Shown here: positions 25,308 to 35,058 of the stretch, one piece after another
Numbering within the stretch: the stretch's first letter is position 1
How the letters are laid out: each line of letters starts with the position of its first letter
Source of the DNA: Rhodocyclus tenuis
Lineage (GTDB): Bacteria; Pseudomonadota; Gammaproteobacteria; Burkholderiales; Rhodocyclaceae
Length of the DNA stretch: 64,000 nt
Assembly (NCBI RefSeq): GCF_014197755.1
Contig: NZ_JACIGE010000004.1
Location: 186,001 to 250,000 of the forward strand
Direction: 5' to 3'
The notes under the pieces: model-generated
Databases searched by the model: none
Seen by the model: the letters and a program-made list of their open reading frames with translations, nothing else
What the model was told of the DNA's origin: nothing
Made by a program: the position numbers and the translations under genes

Positions 25308-25344
25308 TTCTCTGATCCCGGCGAGTTTGTGGAGTCCTGTTTTC

Positions 25345-26097
25345 ATGTTCAGCCGCCTGCGCGAAGACATTCGCTCGGTTTTTGACCGCGATCCTGCCGC
25401 CCGCTCATCCTGGGAAGTCCTTACCTGTTACCCGGGCGTGCATGCCGTCATCTTCTATCGCATGGCGCACGGTTGCTGGCAGGCGCGCCTGTACTGGCTC
25501 GGTCGCTTCATCTCGCATCTCGGGCGTTTCTTTACAGGTATTGAAATCCACCCCGGCGCGACGATCGGCCGCCGTTTTTTCATCGACCACGGCATGGGGG
25601 TGGTCATCGGTGAAACCGCGGTGATCGGCGACGACGTCACGCTGTACCACGGCGTCACCCTGGGCGGTACCTCGTGGAACAAGGGCAAACGCCATCCGAC
25701 CTTGTCCGACGGCGTGGTCGTTGGTGCCGGCGCGCAGGTACTTGGGCCGATTACCATCGGTGCCGGCGCCAAAGTCGGCTCGAACGCGGTGGTGATCAAG
25801 GATGTTCCTCCCGGCGCCACCGCCGTCGGCAATCCGGCGCGCATCATCGACAGCGAACTGGCGCACAAGCGCGAGGAGAAGGCTGGCAAGCTCGGCTTCT
25901 CGGCGTATGCGCTGGCGGGTGCGCAGGATGATCCGCTATCCAAGGCCATTCACGGTTTGCTCGATCATGCGGTCGAAACCGACCGCCGCCTTGAGGTGCT
26001 GCTTGAGCGACTGGAGCAGGCCGGCGTCAGTGTCGAGGACGATCTTGCCGTTGCCGACCGCTTCGATCCGAAATACCTGAGCAAAATTGTTGACTAA
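25345..26097 (+). CDS. cysE: Serine O-acetyltransferase
   Basis: A 250-residue enzyme that acetylates serine, the first step of cysteine synthesis. N-terminal helical region ([21 protein letters not shown]), then a left-handed beta helix of hexapeptide repeats: [26 protein letters not shown] in pieces, with the catalytic His in [11 protein letters not shown] and [15 protein letters not shown] and a C-terminal extension follow; the final residues typical of CysK-binding (Ile at the end) are not obvious. GGAG precedes the ATG. Located directly upstream of iscR, it supplies the cysteine that the desulfurases downstream consume. Confidence 0.96.
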   Translation: MFSRLREDIRSVFDRDPAARSSWEVLTCYPGVHAVIFYRMAHGCWQARLYWLGRFISHLGRFFTGIEIHPGATIGRRFFIDHGMGVVIGETAVIGDDVTLYHGVTLGGTSWNKGKRHPTLSDGVVVGAGAQVLGPITIGAGAKVGSNAVVIKDVPPGATAVGNPARIIDSELAHKREEKAGKLGFSAYALAGAQDDPLSKAIHGLLDHAVETDRRLEVLLERLEQAGVSVEDDLAVADRFDPKYLSKIVD

Positions 26098-26119
26098 TCG
26101 CGACGCGTTCTCCTATAGT
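26090..26119 (+). promoter_or_regulatory. Candidate iscR operon promoter
   Basis: TTGACT (26090–26095, overlapping the cysE stop), an 18-base spacer and TATAGT (26114–26119). The predicted start near 26126 lies next to the IscR box. Confidence 0.6.
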
Positions 26120-26126
26120 TCGATAA

Positions 26127-26151
26127 ATAGTTGACGGAAATAATCGGGTAT
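26127..26151 (+). promoter_or_regulatory. Candidate type-1 IscR box at iscR
   Basis: A 25-base element with left half ATAGTTGAC and right half TAATCGGGTAT. By hand count it agrees with the E. coli type-1 IscR motif at 23 of 25 positions. It lies 17–41 bases before the iscR ATG, at or just after the predicted transcription start, as expected for autorepression by [2Fe-2S]-IscR. Confidence 0.75.
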
Positions 26152-26167
26152 AGACGGAGGCGAACTG

Positions 26168-26653
26168 ATGAGACTGACGACCAAAGGACGTTTTGCGGTA
26201 ACGGCGATGATCGATCTTGCGCTCAACGGCAGTGATGGCCCGGTGACGCTCGCCGGCATCAGCGACCGGCAGAAGATTTCTCTGTCCTACCTTGAGCAAC
26301 TGTTCGGCAAGTTGCGCCGCGGCGGCCTGGTCGACAGCGTGCGCGGACCGGGCGGCGGTTATTGCCTGGCGCGGCCGCAATCCGGTGTTTCGGTCGCCGA
26401 CATCATCCGCGCCGTCGACGAGCCGCTTGATGCCACGCAATGCGGTGGTTTCGAGAATTGCCGTGACGAAGATCGCTGCATGACGCACGAACTTTGGACG
26501 ACGTTGAACGTCAAGATGTACGAGTATCTGAGTTCGGTGTCGCTCGGTGATCTGGTCGAACGGCACCAGCGCAAGCAGGCTCCGGCGTCTACAGCAGAAA
26601 CGCGGCGTATCGTGCCGACGCTGTCCCGGATCAATCCCTCCGCGGCACTCTGA
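26168..26653 (+). CDS. iscR: Fe–S cluster assembly transcriptional regulator IscR
   Basis: A 161-residue Rrf2-family winged-helix regulator. The DNA-binding domain (MRLTTKGRFAVTAMIDLAL, LSYLEQLFGKLRRGGLV, SVRGPGGGYCLARP) is typical. The [2Fe-2S] ligands occur at the same positions as in E. coli: Cys92, Cys98, Cys104 and His107. It should therefore switch between type-1 site binding when holo and type-2 only when apo. GACGGAGG precedes the ATG. It heads the isc operon and has a matching operator upstream. Confidence 0.98.
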   Translation: MRLTTKGRFAVTAMIDLALNGSDGPVTLAGISDRQKISLSYLEQLFGKLRRGGLVDSVRGPGGGYCLARPQSGVSVADIIRAVDEPLDATQCGGFENCRDEDRCMTHELWTTLNVKMYEYLSSVSLGDLVERHQRKQAPASTAETRRIVPTLSRINPSAAL

Positions 26654-26670
26654 AAACGCAATACAAGCAG

Positions 26671-27828
26671 ATGTTCGCGCCCGTCTATTTCGACCATAAC
26701 GCGACGACGCCGCTCGATCCGGCGGTGCGCGCGGCGATGCTGCCCTGGCTCGGCGAGCGCTTCGGCAACGCTTCGGCGCGCCACGAGTACGGGCGCGACG
26801 CCAAGCGCGCGCTGGACGTCGCGCGGGCGCAAGTGGCGGCCGCGGTCGGTGCCGAAGCCGACGAGGTGGTATTCGTCAGTGGCGGCTCGGAAGCGAACAA
26901 TCTTTTCATCAAGGGGCTGGCCGGCCGTATGCCTCCGGCGCTGCTGGCCGTCGGTGCCACCGAACATCCGAGCATCCTGCGGCCGGCTGCACAACTGGCA
27001 AGGCAGGGCTGGCAGTTGCGCCGCATCACCGTCGATGGCGATGGCCGTATTGACCGTGAAGACTGGCGCGACGTCGTCTCGCGTCGCCCGGCGCTGGTTT
27101 TGGTGATGAGCGCCAACAACGAAACCGGCGTCGTTCAGGACATCGCGGCGCTGGCCGCAGCTGCCGCTGGCATTCCCTTTCATACCGACGCCGTGCAGGC
27201 GCTCGGGCGTATCGCGCTCGACTTTCGCAGCCTCAATGTCGCCGGCGTGCGCGCGATGACGATTTCGGCGCACAAGATCGGCGGCCCGCAAGGCGCTGCG
27301 GCGCTGATTCGCGATCGTCGCCTCGACCTTGAACCGCTGATCGCCGGCGGCGGTCAGGAGGGCGGCCTGCGTTCCGGCACCGAGAATATTGCTGCGATCG
27401 TCGGTTTTGGCGTCGCTTGCGAACTGGCGGCAGCGCGACGTGTCGAAACGGCGGCGCATCTGCAGGCGCTGCGTTTGCGGCTGGAGGCGGCGTTGGGCGG
27501 TCTTGGCGCGACGATTTTCGCTGCCGGCGCCGAGCGCCTGCCGAACACCTGCTATTTCGCACTGCCCGGCATCGATGGCGAGACGCTGGTGGCGCGCCTT
27601 GACCGTGCCGGTTTCGCGGTCGCGAGCGGCAGTGCCTGTTCAAGCACCGAGATCGGTCCGTCGCCGACCTTGCTGGCGATGGGTATTGAACCCTCGTTGG
27701 CACAGGGCGCGCTGCGCGTCAGCCTGGGGGGGACGAACAGTGCCCGCCAGATAGATGATTTCGTATTTGCGCTGAAGACAATGGCGCTCAACCTGCGGCG
27801 GCTCGGAGCGGTCGCGTATTCCGGTTGA
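26671..27828 (+). CDS. Cysteine desulfurase family protein (NifS-like, additional to IscS)
   Basis: A 385-residue PLP-dependent class V aminotransferase fold enzyme. FDHNATTPLDPAVR at the N terminus, the PLP-binding SAHKIGGPQGAAAL lysine region, SGTENIAAIVGFG and the catalytic cysteine in VASGSACSSTEIGPSPTLLAMG are all present, so it should be active on cysteine. It is clearly divergent from the IscS encoded next to it and lacks the C-terminal segment that in IscS binds IscU. It may supply sulfur to another acceptor or act in cofactor or tRNA thiolation. It lies 17 bases after iscR. Confidence 0.9.
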   Translation: MFAPVYFDHNATTPLDPAVRAAMLPWLGERFGNASARHEYGRDAKRALDVARAQVAAAVGAEADEVVFVSGGSEANNLFIKGLAGRMPPALLAVGATEHPSILRPAAQLARQGWQLRRITVDGDGRIDREDWRDVVSRRPALVLVMSANNETGVVQDIAALAAAAAGIPFHTDAVQALGRIALDFRSLNVAGVRAMTISAHKIGGPQGAAALIRDRRLDLEPLIAGGGQEGGLRSGTENIAAIVGFGVACELAAARRVETAAHLQALRLRLEAALGGLGATIFAAGAERLPNTCYFALPGIDGETLVARLDRAGFAVASGSACSSTEIGPSPTLLAMGIEPSLAQGALRVSLGGTNSARQIDDFVFALKTMALNLRRLGAVAYSG

Positions 27829-27886
27829 TCCGGTCAATGACGGTTTGCCGTGCTGGTGCGTGGCAGACCGATGGATGGAGTAGAAG

Positions 27887-29101
27887 ATGACGCTGAAACT
27901 GCCGATTTACCTCGATTACTCGGCGACCACACCGGTCGATCCGCGCGTCGCGGAAAAGATGATTCCTTACCTTGTCGAGAAGTTCGGCAATCCGGCTTCG
28001 CGTTCGCACGCCTTCGGCTGGGAAGCCGAAGCCGCGGTCGAAGACGCACGGGCGCAGGTGGCGGCGCTGGTCAATGCCGATCCGCGCGAAATCGTGTGGA
28101 CTTCGGGCGCGACCGAATCGAACAATCTGGCGCTGAAGGGCGCGGCGAACTTCTACGCCGGCCGCGGCAAGCACATCATCACCGTGAAGACCGAGCACAA
28201 GGCCGTACTCGACACCGTGCGCGAGCTTGAGCGTCAGGGCTTCTCGGCGACTTACCTCGATGTGCAGGAAAATGGCCTGATCGACCTTGAAGTTTTCAAG
28301 GCGGCACTGCGACCGGACACGATTCTCGCTTCGGTGATGCTGGTGAATAACGAAATCGGCGTCATCCAGCCGATCGCTGAAATCGGCGCCGTCTGCCGCG
28401 AGCGCAATGTCATTTTCCATGTCGATGCGGCGCAGGCCACGGGCAAGGTGGCCATTGACCTGGCCAGCCTGCCGGTCGATCTGATGAGCTTCTCGGCGCA
28501 CAAGACCTACGGACCGAAAGGCATCGGCGCGCTCTACGTTCGGCGCAAGCCGCGCATCCGTCTTGAGGCGCAGATGCACGGCGGCGGTCACGAGCGCGGC
28601 TTCCGCTCGGGAACGCTGGCGACGCACCAGATCGTCGGCATGGGCGAGGCCTTCCGCATCGCCCGCGAAGAGATGGCGACCGAGAATGAACACGTCCGCG
28701 CGCTGCGCGATCGCCTGCTGGCCGGACTGGCTGATCTGCCGGCGACCTACGTCAATGGCGACGTCGAGCAGCGTGTGCCGCACAATCTCAACATCAGCTT
28801 TGCCTATGTCGAGGGCGAGTCGATGCTGATGGCGATCAAGGATCTGGCGGTGTCTTCGGGATCGGCCTGCACTTCGGCATCGCTCGAACCGTCCTACGTG
28901 CTGCGTGCGCTCGGCCGCGACGACGAACTGGCGCATAGCTCAATCCGTTTCACCATTGGCCGTTTCAATACCGAGGAAGAAATCGACTTCGCCGTGAAAC
29001 TGCTGCACCAGAAGATCGGCAAGTTGCGCGAACTCTCGCCCTTGTGGGAAATGGTGCAGGAAGGCGTCGATCTGTCGACGGTGCAGTGGGCGGCGCACTG
29101 A
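27887..29101 (+). CDS. iscS: Cysteine desulfurase IscS
   Basis: A 404-residue PLP enzyme that takes sulfur from cysteine and passes it as persulfide to IscU, ThiI, TusA and others. Motifs are [33 protein letters not shown] with the PLP lysine, and the mobile loop [21 protein letters not shown] with the catalytic cysteine. The C terminus ([19 protein letters not shown]) is the IscU-binding tail. It is a full IscS-type enzyme and follows a second desulfurase gene. Confidence 0.98.
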   Translation: MTLKLPIYLDYSATTPVDPRVAEKMIPYLVEKFGNPASRSHAFGWEAEAAVEDARAQVAALVNADPREIVWTSGATESNNLALKGAANFYAGRGKHIITVKTEHKAVLDTVRELERQGFSATYLDVQENGLIDLEVFKAALRPDTILASVMLVNNEIGVIQPIAEIGAVCRERNVIFHVDAAQATGKVAIDLASLPVDLMSFSAHKTYGPKGIGALYVRRKPRIRLEAQMHGGGHERGFRSGTLATHQIVGMGEAFRIAREEMATENEHVRALRDRLLAGLADLPATYVNGDVEQRVPHNLNISFAYVEGESMLMAIKDLAVSSGSACTSASLEPSYVLRALGRDDELAHSSIRFTIGRFNTEEEIDFAVKLLHQKIGKLRELSPLWEMVQEGVDLSTVQWAAH

Positions 29102-29190
29102 GTCCGGCCGGCAGGCGGGCGACAATTTAAGGCCGGCTGCGGGCATTGCAGCGCAACGAAACAACAGGCAGCAAGCGAAGGAGATTTATC

Positions 29191-29574
29191 ATGGCATACA
29201 GCGTCAAGGTCCTCGACCACTACGAAAACCCGCGCAACGTCGGTTCTTTCACCAAGGAAGAAGAGGGTGTCGCTACCGGCATGGTCGGTGCTCCGGCTTG
29301 CGGTGACGTGATGAAGTTGCAGATCAAGGTCGGCAAGGACGGCATCATCGAGGACGCGCGTTTCAAGACCTATGGTTGCGGTTCGGCGATCGCCTCGTCG
29401 TCGCTGGTCACCGAATGGGTCAAGGGCAAGTCGCTCGACGAAGCGCTGGCGATCAAGAACACGCAGATTGCCGAGGAGCTGGCCTTGCCGCCGGTGAAGA
29501 TTCATTGCTCGATTCTGGCCGAAGACGCGATCAAGGCGGCGGTTGCCGACTATCGCAAGAAGCAGGCAGAGTAG
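29191..29574 (+). CDS. iscU: Fe–S cluster scaffold IscU
   Basis: A 127-residue scaffold on which [2Fe-2S] and [4Fe-4S] clusters are built. The start is fixed by GAAGGAG; an upstream in-frame Met at 29146 is not used. The three cluster-binding cysteines are in GAPACGDVMK, YGCGSAIASSS and KIHCSILAEDA. The LPPVKIHC segment is the HscA recognition motif. It lies 89 bases after iscS. Confidence 0.98.
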   Translation: MAYSVKVLDHYENPRNVGSFTKEEEGVATGMVGAPACGDVMKLQIKVGKDGIIEDARFKTYGCGSAIASSSLVTEWVKGKSLDEALAIKNTQIAEELALPPVKIHCSILAEDAIKAAVADYRKKQAE

Positions 29575-29615
29575 GGCGGTTCCATATTTCAGACTAGGAT
29601 CAGGGAGATCGAGCC

Positions 29616-29939
29616 ATGGCGGTAACGCTGACCGAAAGAGCGGCAAAGCATGTGAGCAAGTACATCGACAAGCGCGGACGCGGCATCGGCCTGCGCCTTG
29701 GCGTGCGCACCAGTGGTTGCTCGGGAATGGCGTACAAGCTTGAGTTTGCCGACGATGTCGCCGCCGACGACATCCAGTTCGAATCGCATGGCGTGCGCGT
29801 TCTTATCGATCCGAAGAGCCTGCCCTATCTCGACGGCACCGAACTCGACTACGCGCGCGAGGGACTCAACGAAGGCTTCAAGTTCAATAATCCGAACGTA
29901 AAGGATGCTTGTGGCTGCGGCGAGAGCTTCAACGTCTGA
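29616..29939 (+). CDS. iscA: Fe–S cluster carrier IscA
   Basis: A 107-residue A-type carrier that moves clusters to apo-proteins. The three conserved cysteines are in [15 protein letters not shown] and the C-terminal DACGCGESF. The stop overlaps the hscB start (TGATG), so translation is coupled. The ATG is preceded by CAGGGAG. Confidence 0.98.
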   Translation: MAVTLTERAAKHVSKYIDKRGRGIGLRLGVRTSGCSGMAYKLEFADDVAADDIQFESHGVRVLIDPKSLPYLDGTELDYAREGLNEGFKFNNPNVKDACGCGESFNV

Positions 29940-30568
29940 TGGCTGCGGGCTCCGCAAGCCAATCCGGCGCGGCAGCGGCCGGCAGCAGCGCCAGCGCCGG
30001 TTTTGGCAGCGAGCGCTTCGCGCTCGATCATTTCGCGCTGTTCGATTTGCCGCAGGATTTTCGCGTCGACAGCAACGCGCTTGATGCGCGCTATCGCGCG
30101 TTGCAGGTCGAGATGCATCCCGACCGCTTTGCCACGGCGGCAGATGCCGAACGGCGGCGCGCACTGCAGTGGGCGACCCACATCAACGAAGCCTACCAGA
30201 CGCTGAAAAAGCCGCTGTCGCGAGCGCGCTATCTGCTTGGCCTGCTCGGCGGAGAATGCGATTTCGCGCGCGATACGTCCTTGCCGATGGATTTTCTCGT
30301 CGCGCAGATGGAACTGCGCGAAACCGTCGCCGATGCCGCCAGCGCCGGACGCAGCGAGGAACTCGACAGCCTGCGTGATGATCTCGTCCGCCAGCGGCGT
30401 GCCCACTACGAAGAACTTGCCGGCATTCTCGCGCTGGCGGCCAACGAGCAGGCGCAACGCACAAGCGCGCTGGCGCGGGCGGCCGATGCCTTGCGCCGGC
30501 TGATGTTCGAGGAAAAGCTGATGGCCGACATCGACGATGCGCTGGCGGCGCTCGATGAGTTGAACTAA
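29939..30568 (+). CDS. hscB: Co-chaperone HscB
   Basis: A 209-residue J-protein that delivers IscU to HscA and stimulates its ATPase. A low-complexity N terminus of about 25 residues precedes the J domain (FALFDLPQDFRVDSNALDARY) with the HPD motif in EMHPDRFATAAD, then NEAYQTLKKPLSRARYLLGL. The C-terminal three-helix bundle (DFLVAQMELRET onward) binds IscU. The start overlaps the iscA stop by one base. Confidence 0.96.
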   Translation: MAAGSASQSGAAAAGSSASAGFGSERFALDHFALFDLPQDFRVDSNALDARYRALQVEMHPDRFATAADAERRRALQWATHINEAYQTLKKPLSRARYLLGLLGGECDFARDTSLPMDFLVAQMELRETVADAASAGRSEELDSLRDDLVRQRRAHYEELAGILALAANEQAQRTSALARAADALRRLMFEEKLMADIDDALAALDELN

Positions 30569-30681
30569 GGGCAGCGACTGACGCTCATTCCCTGCGCATG
30601 AGCGATGCAAGCAGCGTGCCGCAACACTGAAAACGCCGGCCAAGCGCCGACCGACTCCCTTCTTACCGGAAACCCTGCTTC

Positions 30682-32556
30682 ATGGTCCTTCTTCAAATTG
30701 CTGAACCCGGCCAGTCGGATGCGCCGCACGAGCGTCGCCTGGCCGTCGGGATCGATCTTGGCACCACTAATTCGCTCGTCGCCACCGTCCGTTCCGGCCT
30801 GGCCGTCGTGCTCAACGACGAACTTGGCCGTTCCCTGCTGCCTTCGGTCGTCCGCTATACCTCCGATGGCTGTGCAACCGGCTACGAAGCGCAGACGTAC
30901 CAGGCGAGCGATCCGCGCAACACCATCTGCTCGGTCAAGCGCTTCATGGGGCGCGGCCTGCACGACATTGCGCACCGCGAGTCGCTGCCTTACAAGTTCG
31001 AGGATGCACCGGGGATGGTGCGCATCAATACCGCTGCCGGCATCAAGACGCCGGTCGAGGTCTCCGCCGACGTGCTGCATGCACTGCGTGCACGCGCCGA
31101 AGCGGCGCTCGGCGGCGAACTGGTCGGCGCGGTGATCACCGTGCCGGCCTACTTCGACGACGCGCAACGGCAGGCGACCAAGGATGCCGCCAAGCTCGCC
31201 GGTATCAACGTGCTGCGTCTCTTGAACGAGCCGACCGCCGCGGCGATCGCCTACGGTCTCGACAACGGCTCGGAAGGCGTTTTCGCGGTCTATGACCTCG
31301 GCGGCGGTACCTTCGACATTTCGATCCTCAAGCTGTCGCGCGGCGTTTTCGAAGTGCTGTCGACCGGCGGCGATTCGGCGCTCGGCGGCGACGATTTCGA
31401 TCAGCGCATCTTCTGCTGGATTCTCGAAGCGGCGAAGTTGAAGCCGCTGTCGCACGAGGACTCGCGCCTGCTGCTCAATCGCGCGCGTGAAGGCAAGGAA
31501 TACCTGACCTTTCATGGTGTTGCTCCGATCACCGCGCGCCTGTCGTCGGGCGAGGTCGTCGATCTCAAGCTGACCACCGAAATCTTCACCGAAATCACGC
31601 GCACGCTCGTCGCCAAGACGATGCAGGCGGTGCGCAAGGCGCTGCGCGACGCCGGGCTGGCGACCGATGAGGTCAAGGGTGTGATCATGGTCGGCGGCGC
31701 GACGCGCATGCCGCAGATCCAGCGTGCGGTCGGCGAATTCTTCAAGCAGGAACCGCTGAACAATCTCGACCCGGACAAGGTCGTCGCGCTCGGCGCCGCC
31801 AAACAGGCCAACCTGCTCGCCGGTAACCGCACCGGCGACGACTGGCTGCTGCTCGACGTGATTCCGCTGTCGCTCGGTCTCGAAATGATGGGCGGACTGG
31901 TCGAGAAGATCGTGCCGCGTAACTCGACCATTCCGATCGCGCGGGCGCAGGACTTCACCACTTTCCGCGACGGGCAGACGGCACTCGCCGTGCATGTCGT
32001 GCAGGGCGAACGCGAGATCGTCAGCGACTGTCGCTCACTGGCGTGCTTCGAGCTGCGTGGCATTCCGCCGATGGTCGCCGGCGCGGCGCGCATCCGCGTC
32101 ACCTTCCAGGTCGACGCCGACGGCCTGCTCTCGGTGTCGGCACGCGAGCAGAGCTCGGGTGTCGAGGCCAGCGTCGTCGTCAAGCCTTCATATGGTCTGT
32201 CCGACGACGAGATCGCCAGCATGCTCAAGGGCTCGCTCGAACATTCGCGCGACGACGCTTTCCGTCGCGCGCTGAAGGAAGCGCAGGTCGAAGCGCAGCG
32301 CCTGATCGAGGCCGTGCAGTCGGCGCTGAAGAGCGACGGCGAACTGCTCTCTACCGAGGAGCGTGTTCGCGTCGAAACGGCAATCGCCGCGCTGCAGGCG
32401 GCGGCACTCGCCGAGAACCGTCGCCAGATCACGGTGACGATGGACGCGCTCGACGCCGAAACGAAGGCTTTCGCCGCCCGGCGCATGGACAAGAACATCC
32501 GCCGCGCGCTGGCCGGACGGAGTATCGATGAACTGGCCGGAGAAGATCAGTCATGA
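30682..32556 (+). CDS. hscA: Fe–S assembly chaperone HscA
   Basis: A 624-residue specialised Hsp70 that releases clusters from IscU. The nucleotide-binding domain shows [52 protein letters not shown] and [12 protein letters not shown]. The substrate domain ([22 protein letters not shown]) is followed by a helical lid. The length matches HscA (616) rather than DnaK (~640), and the C-terminal tail of DnaK is absent. A 113-base gap separates it from hscB; its stop overlaps fdx by 4 bases. Confidence 0.98.
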   Translation: MVLLQIAEPGQSDAPHERRLAVGIDLGTTNSLVATVRSGLAVVLNDELGRSLLPSVVRYTSDGCATGYEAQTYQASDPRNTICSVKRFMGRGLHDIAHRESLPYKFEDAPGMVRINTAAGIKTPVEVSADVLHALRARAEAALGGELVGAVITVPAYFDDAQRQATKDAAKLAGINVLRLLNEPTAAAIAYGLDNGSEGVFAVYDLGGGTFDISILKLSRGVFEVLSTGGDSALGGDDFDQRIFCWILEAAKLKPLSHEDSRLLLNRAREGKEYLTFHGVAPITARLSSGEVVDLKLTTEIFTEITRTLVAKTMQAVRKALRDAGLATDEVKGVIMVGGATRMPQIQRAVGEFFKQEPLNNLDPDKVVALGAAKQANLLAGNRTGDDWLLLDVIPLSLGLEMMGGLVEKIVPRNSTIPIARAQDFTTFRDGQTALAVHVVQGEREIVSDCRSLACFELRGIPPMVAGAARIRVTFQVDADGLLSVSAREQSSGVEASVVVKPSYGLSDDEIASMLKGSLEHSRDDAFRRALKEAQVEAQRLIEAVQSALKSDGELLSTEERVRVETAIAALQAAALAENRRQITVTMDALDAETKAFAARRMDKNIRRALAGRSIDELAGEDQS

Positions 32557-32894
32557 CGCAAATCATCGTCCTGCCGCACGCCGAACTCTGTCCAGACGGC
32601 GCGCTGATCGAGGCGGAGGCGGGTAAATCGATCTGCCAGACACTGCTCGAGAACGACATTCCGATCGAGCACGCCTGCGAGATGTCCTGCGCCTGTACCA
32701 CCTGCCACATCGTCGTGCGCGAAGGTTTTGCCTCGCTGGGCGAAGCCGACGAACTCGAGGAGGACATGCTCGACAAGGCCTGGGGGCTTGAACCGACCTC
32801 GCGCCTGTCTTGCCAGGCAACGGTCGGCGAGACTCCGCTGGTGATCGAGATTCCGCGCTACACCATCAACATGGCGAAGGAGGGACATCGATGA
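32553..32894 (+). CDS. fdx: ISC-type [2Fe-2S] ferredoxin
   Basis: A 113-residue adrenodoxin-like ferredoxin that provides electrons for cluster assembly. The ligands are in [14 protein letters not shown], with a fourth in RLSCQATVG. The C-terminal [14 protein letters not shown] resembles the conserved ISC-Fdx end. Both ends overlap neighbours by 4 bases (ATGA), indicating tight translational coupling. Confidence 0.97.
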   Translation: MTQIIVLPHAELCPDGALIEAEAGKSICQTLLENDIPIEHACEMSCACTTCHIVVREGFASLGEADELEEDMLDKAWGLEPTSRLSCQATVGETPLVIEIPRYTINMAKEGHR

Positions 32895-33085
32895 AATGGA
32901 CCGACATCAACGATATCGCCATCGCGCTTGCCGATCAGCACGCCGATATCGATCCGCTGAGCATCAATTTCGTTGACCTGATGCGGCTGGTGCAGTCCTT
33001 GCCGGACTTCGCCGACGACCCCAAGCGTTGCAGCGAGAAGATCCTCGAAGCGATCCAGGCAGCGTGGATCGAGGAGGCCGAGTGA
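32891..33085 (+). CDS. iscX: Fe–S assembly protein IscX
   Basis: A 64-residue acidic protein, the usual last gene of isc operons. [32 protein letters not shown] and AIQAAWIEEAE are typical, with Asp/Glu residues that can bind iron. IscX binds IscS and modulates its activity. It overlaps fdx by 4 bases and the next gene by 4 bases (GTGA). Confidence 0.97.
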   Translation: MKWTDINDIAIALADQHADIDPLSINFVDLMRLVQSLPDFADDPKRCSEKILEAIQAAWIEEAE

Positions 33086-33474
33086 AATCGCCTGACTTCG
33101 GCGGCCACGGTCAGCGCAACGTTCTCGGCGGGCCACTGGCCAGTTGCAGCGAGCGGCCAATGACCGGCTTCTTCCGTGACGGCTGCTGCGCCACTGCCGA
33201 CGATGACTTGGGCAGCCACACCGTTTGCGCCGAGATGACCGAGGAATTCCTCGTTTTTTCAAAGTCGCGCGGCAACGACCTGTCGACACCGCGCCCGGAG
33301 TTCGGCTTCCCCGGCCTCAAGCCCGGCGACCGCTGGTGCCTTTGTGCCGCGCGCTGGCGCGAGGCGCTGCACGCCGGCCACGCACCACGTGTGGTGCTCA
33401 GCGCCAGCAACGAGGCGGCGCTTGAGATCGTCAGTCTTGACGACTTGAAGCGTCACGCCAGCGATCTGCGCTGA
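33082..33474 (+). CDS. DUF2237 family protein coupled to iscX
   Basis: 130 residues from a GTG that overlaps the iscX stop. The family is recognised by NVLGGPLASCS, TGFFRDGCCAT, GSHTVCAEMTEEFL, SKSRGNDLSTPRPEFGFPGL and KPGDRWCLCAARW. Six cysteines lie in these conserved blocks, which suggests metal or cluster binding, but the biochemical role of the family is not known. Position as the last, translationally coupled gene of the isc operon points to Fe–S or iron metabolism; that is inference. Confidence 0.88.
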   Translation: MKSPDFGGHGQRNVLGGPLASCSERPMTGFFRDGCCATADDDLGSHTVCAEMTEEFLVFSKSRGNDLSTPRPEFGFPGLKPGDRWCLCAARWREALHAGHAPRVVLSASNEAALEIVSLDDLKRHASDLR

Positions 33475-33558
33475 AGCGTGATCCCGGCTGCATGGCCGGA
33501 TAAGCGGCTTGTTCCCAGATTCGTTCTCGCGTTGACTCGCTGAGTTGCGGAGCCCGTT

Positions 33559-35058
33559 TCAGGCGGACGGCAGGCGCAGTAAAAAGCGCGTGACGCCATT
33601 CGCCGAGCTGACCGACGCATCGCCACCATGCGCCAGCGCGATCGAGCGCACGATGGCGAGGCCCAGCCCCAGACCTGCTCCCAAACTTCCCGGATCACTG
33701 CCGGCAGCGTTCTCGCCAGTCGCCGCCGTTCTGCTTCCGCCGCCATCGGCGACACGCTTGCGAGCCGCATCGGCGCGGTAGAAACGGTCGAACAGTCGCG
33801 GCAGCTGTTCAGCCGGAATGCTTTCACCGCTGTTTTCCACCGCCAGCGTTACGCCCGTCATGCTCTCTTCGTTCCCGTCGTCCCGTTCGCACACTCCTCC
33901 CGCCGCGCCGATGCGTACGGCGATTTCGCCGCCGTCCGGCGTGTGCTGCAGCGCATTGGCGAGCAGATTGCCGAGCGCGCGCTGCAGCATCAGCCGGTCG
34001 CCCCGCACCGTCGCTGCACCCGCCAGCGTCAGACGAATATGCTTTTCCTCGGCCAGTGCGGCGTAGAACTCGAGCAACTTGCTGGCCTCCTGGTGCAGGT
34101 CGATCGTCTCGCGCTGCGGAACAAGCTGTTCGTTGTCGGTTCGCGCGAGAAACAGCATGTCGGCGACCATGCGCGACAGGCGCTGGCATTCCTCGGCGTT
34201 TGACGCCAGCACCTCCCGGTACTCCTCGACGCTGCGTGCCTTGCCGAGCGTCACCTGCGTCTGTGTCAGCAGATTGCTCAGCGGCGTGCGCAGCTCGTGC
34301 GCCAGATCCGAGGAGAAATCGGAAAGGCGGCGGAAGGATTGCTGCAGTCGCGCCAGCATGCCGTTGAGCGTTGCCGCCACCTCGGCCAGTTCGGCCGGGA
34401 TCTGCTCGACCGCCAACCGCTGATCGAGCCGGCTGGCGGTGATGTCGGCGGCGCGTTGCTGCATCTCCCGAAGCGGCGCCAGGCCGCGGCGCGCCGCCAG
34501 CCAGCCGAGAAATCCGCTCAACAAGGCCGCCAGCGCGACGACCGACCACAGCGCGACGCGGAAGGTGTGCATGAAATGCTCGTGATGCGCGATGTCGGTG
34601 GCGACGGCGACGACAAGGGCGGGCTGGCCGCTGATCTTCGTTGTGGCGAACGCGGCGATGCCGCGGAATTGCCGGCCGTCGCTGTTGGCCCAAAGCCTTG
34701 GCGTCGCGGACCGTGTGCCAGCGTCGGCAAGCAATGCTTCCGGGAAAACGACTTCGCTGCTCGAGAAAAGCGGCTGACCGTCAACGGCAGACACCGTCAC
34801 TGCCAGCCCGTGGTGCCCGATCAGCGAATCGTCGAGCTGTTCGGGCAGCGCTGCCAGTTCGCGCGCCGAGCCGGTTTTCGCCAGCACGTGCTGAACCGCG
34901 TGCAGTTTGCCCGCAAGCAAATCAAGGTCGAGTTCTTCGAAGTGTTCCTCGACCAGCGCGCCGATCAGCAGACCGAGCAGCAACAGGACTGTCGTCGATA
35001 CCGAGGCGAAGAGCAGCGTCAGGCGGACGGTGATCGACTGTCCACGATTCACGCGCAC
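33559..35058 (-). CDS. cusS: Heavy-metal sensor histidine kinase (CusS/CopS type)
   Basis: A 499-residue membrane kinase. Two transmembrane helices (residues about 12–35 and 165–190) flank a periplasmic sensor domain, then HAMP ([21 protein letters not shown]), the phospho-acceptor His in [14 protein letters not shown] at about residue 255, the N box in [16 protein letters not shown] and the G box in [15 protein letters not shown]. Layout is that of the heavy-metal sensor kinase family. A Ser/Gly-rich insertion before the G box is unusual. It overlaps the regulator gene by 10 bases and lies opposite the Cus efflux genes, so copper or silver is the likely signal. Confidence 0.93.
   Translation of the reverse strand: MRVNRGQSITVRLTLLFASVSTTVLLLLGLLIGALVEEHFEELDLDLLAGKLHAVQHVLAKTGSARELAALPEQLDDSLIGHHGLAVTVSAVDGQPLFSSSEVVFPEALLADAGTRSATPRLWANSDGRQFRGIAAFATTKISGQPALVVAVATDIAHHEHFMHTFRVALWSVVALAALLSGFLGWLAARRGLAPLREMQQRAADITASRLDQRLAVEQIPAELAEVAATLNGMLARLQQSFRRLSDFSSDLAHELRTPLSNLLTQTQVTLGKARSVEEYREVLASNAEECQRLSRMVADMLFLARTDNEQLVPQRETIDLHQEASKLLEFYAALAEEKHIRLTLAGAATVRGDRLMLQRALGNLLANALQHTPDGGEIAVRIGAAGGVCERDDGNEESMTGVTLAVENSGESIPAEQLPRLFDRFYRADAARKRVADGGGSRTAATGENAAGSDPGSLGAGLGLGLAIVRSIALAHGGDASVSSANGVTRFLLRLPSA

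Noticed and set aside
26082-26100. A second IscR half-site overlapping the cysE stop (GTTGACTAAT)
   Set aside because: The left half fits the motif but the right half does not, and the bases encode the conserved end of CysE and the -35 element.
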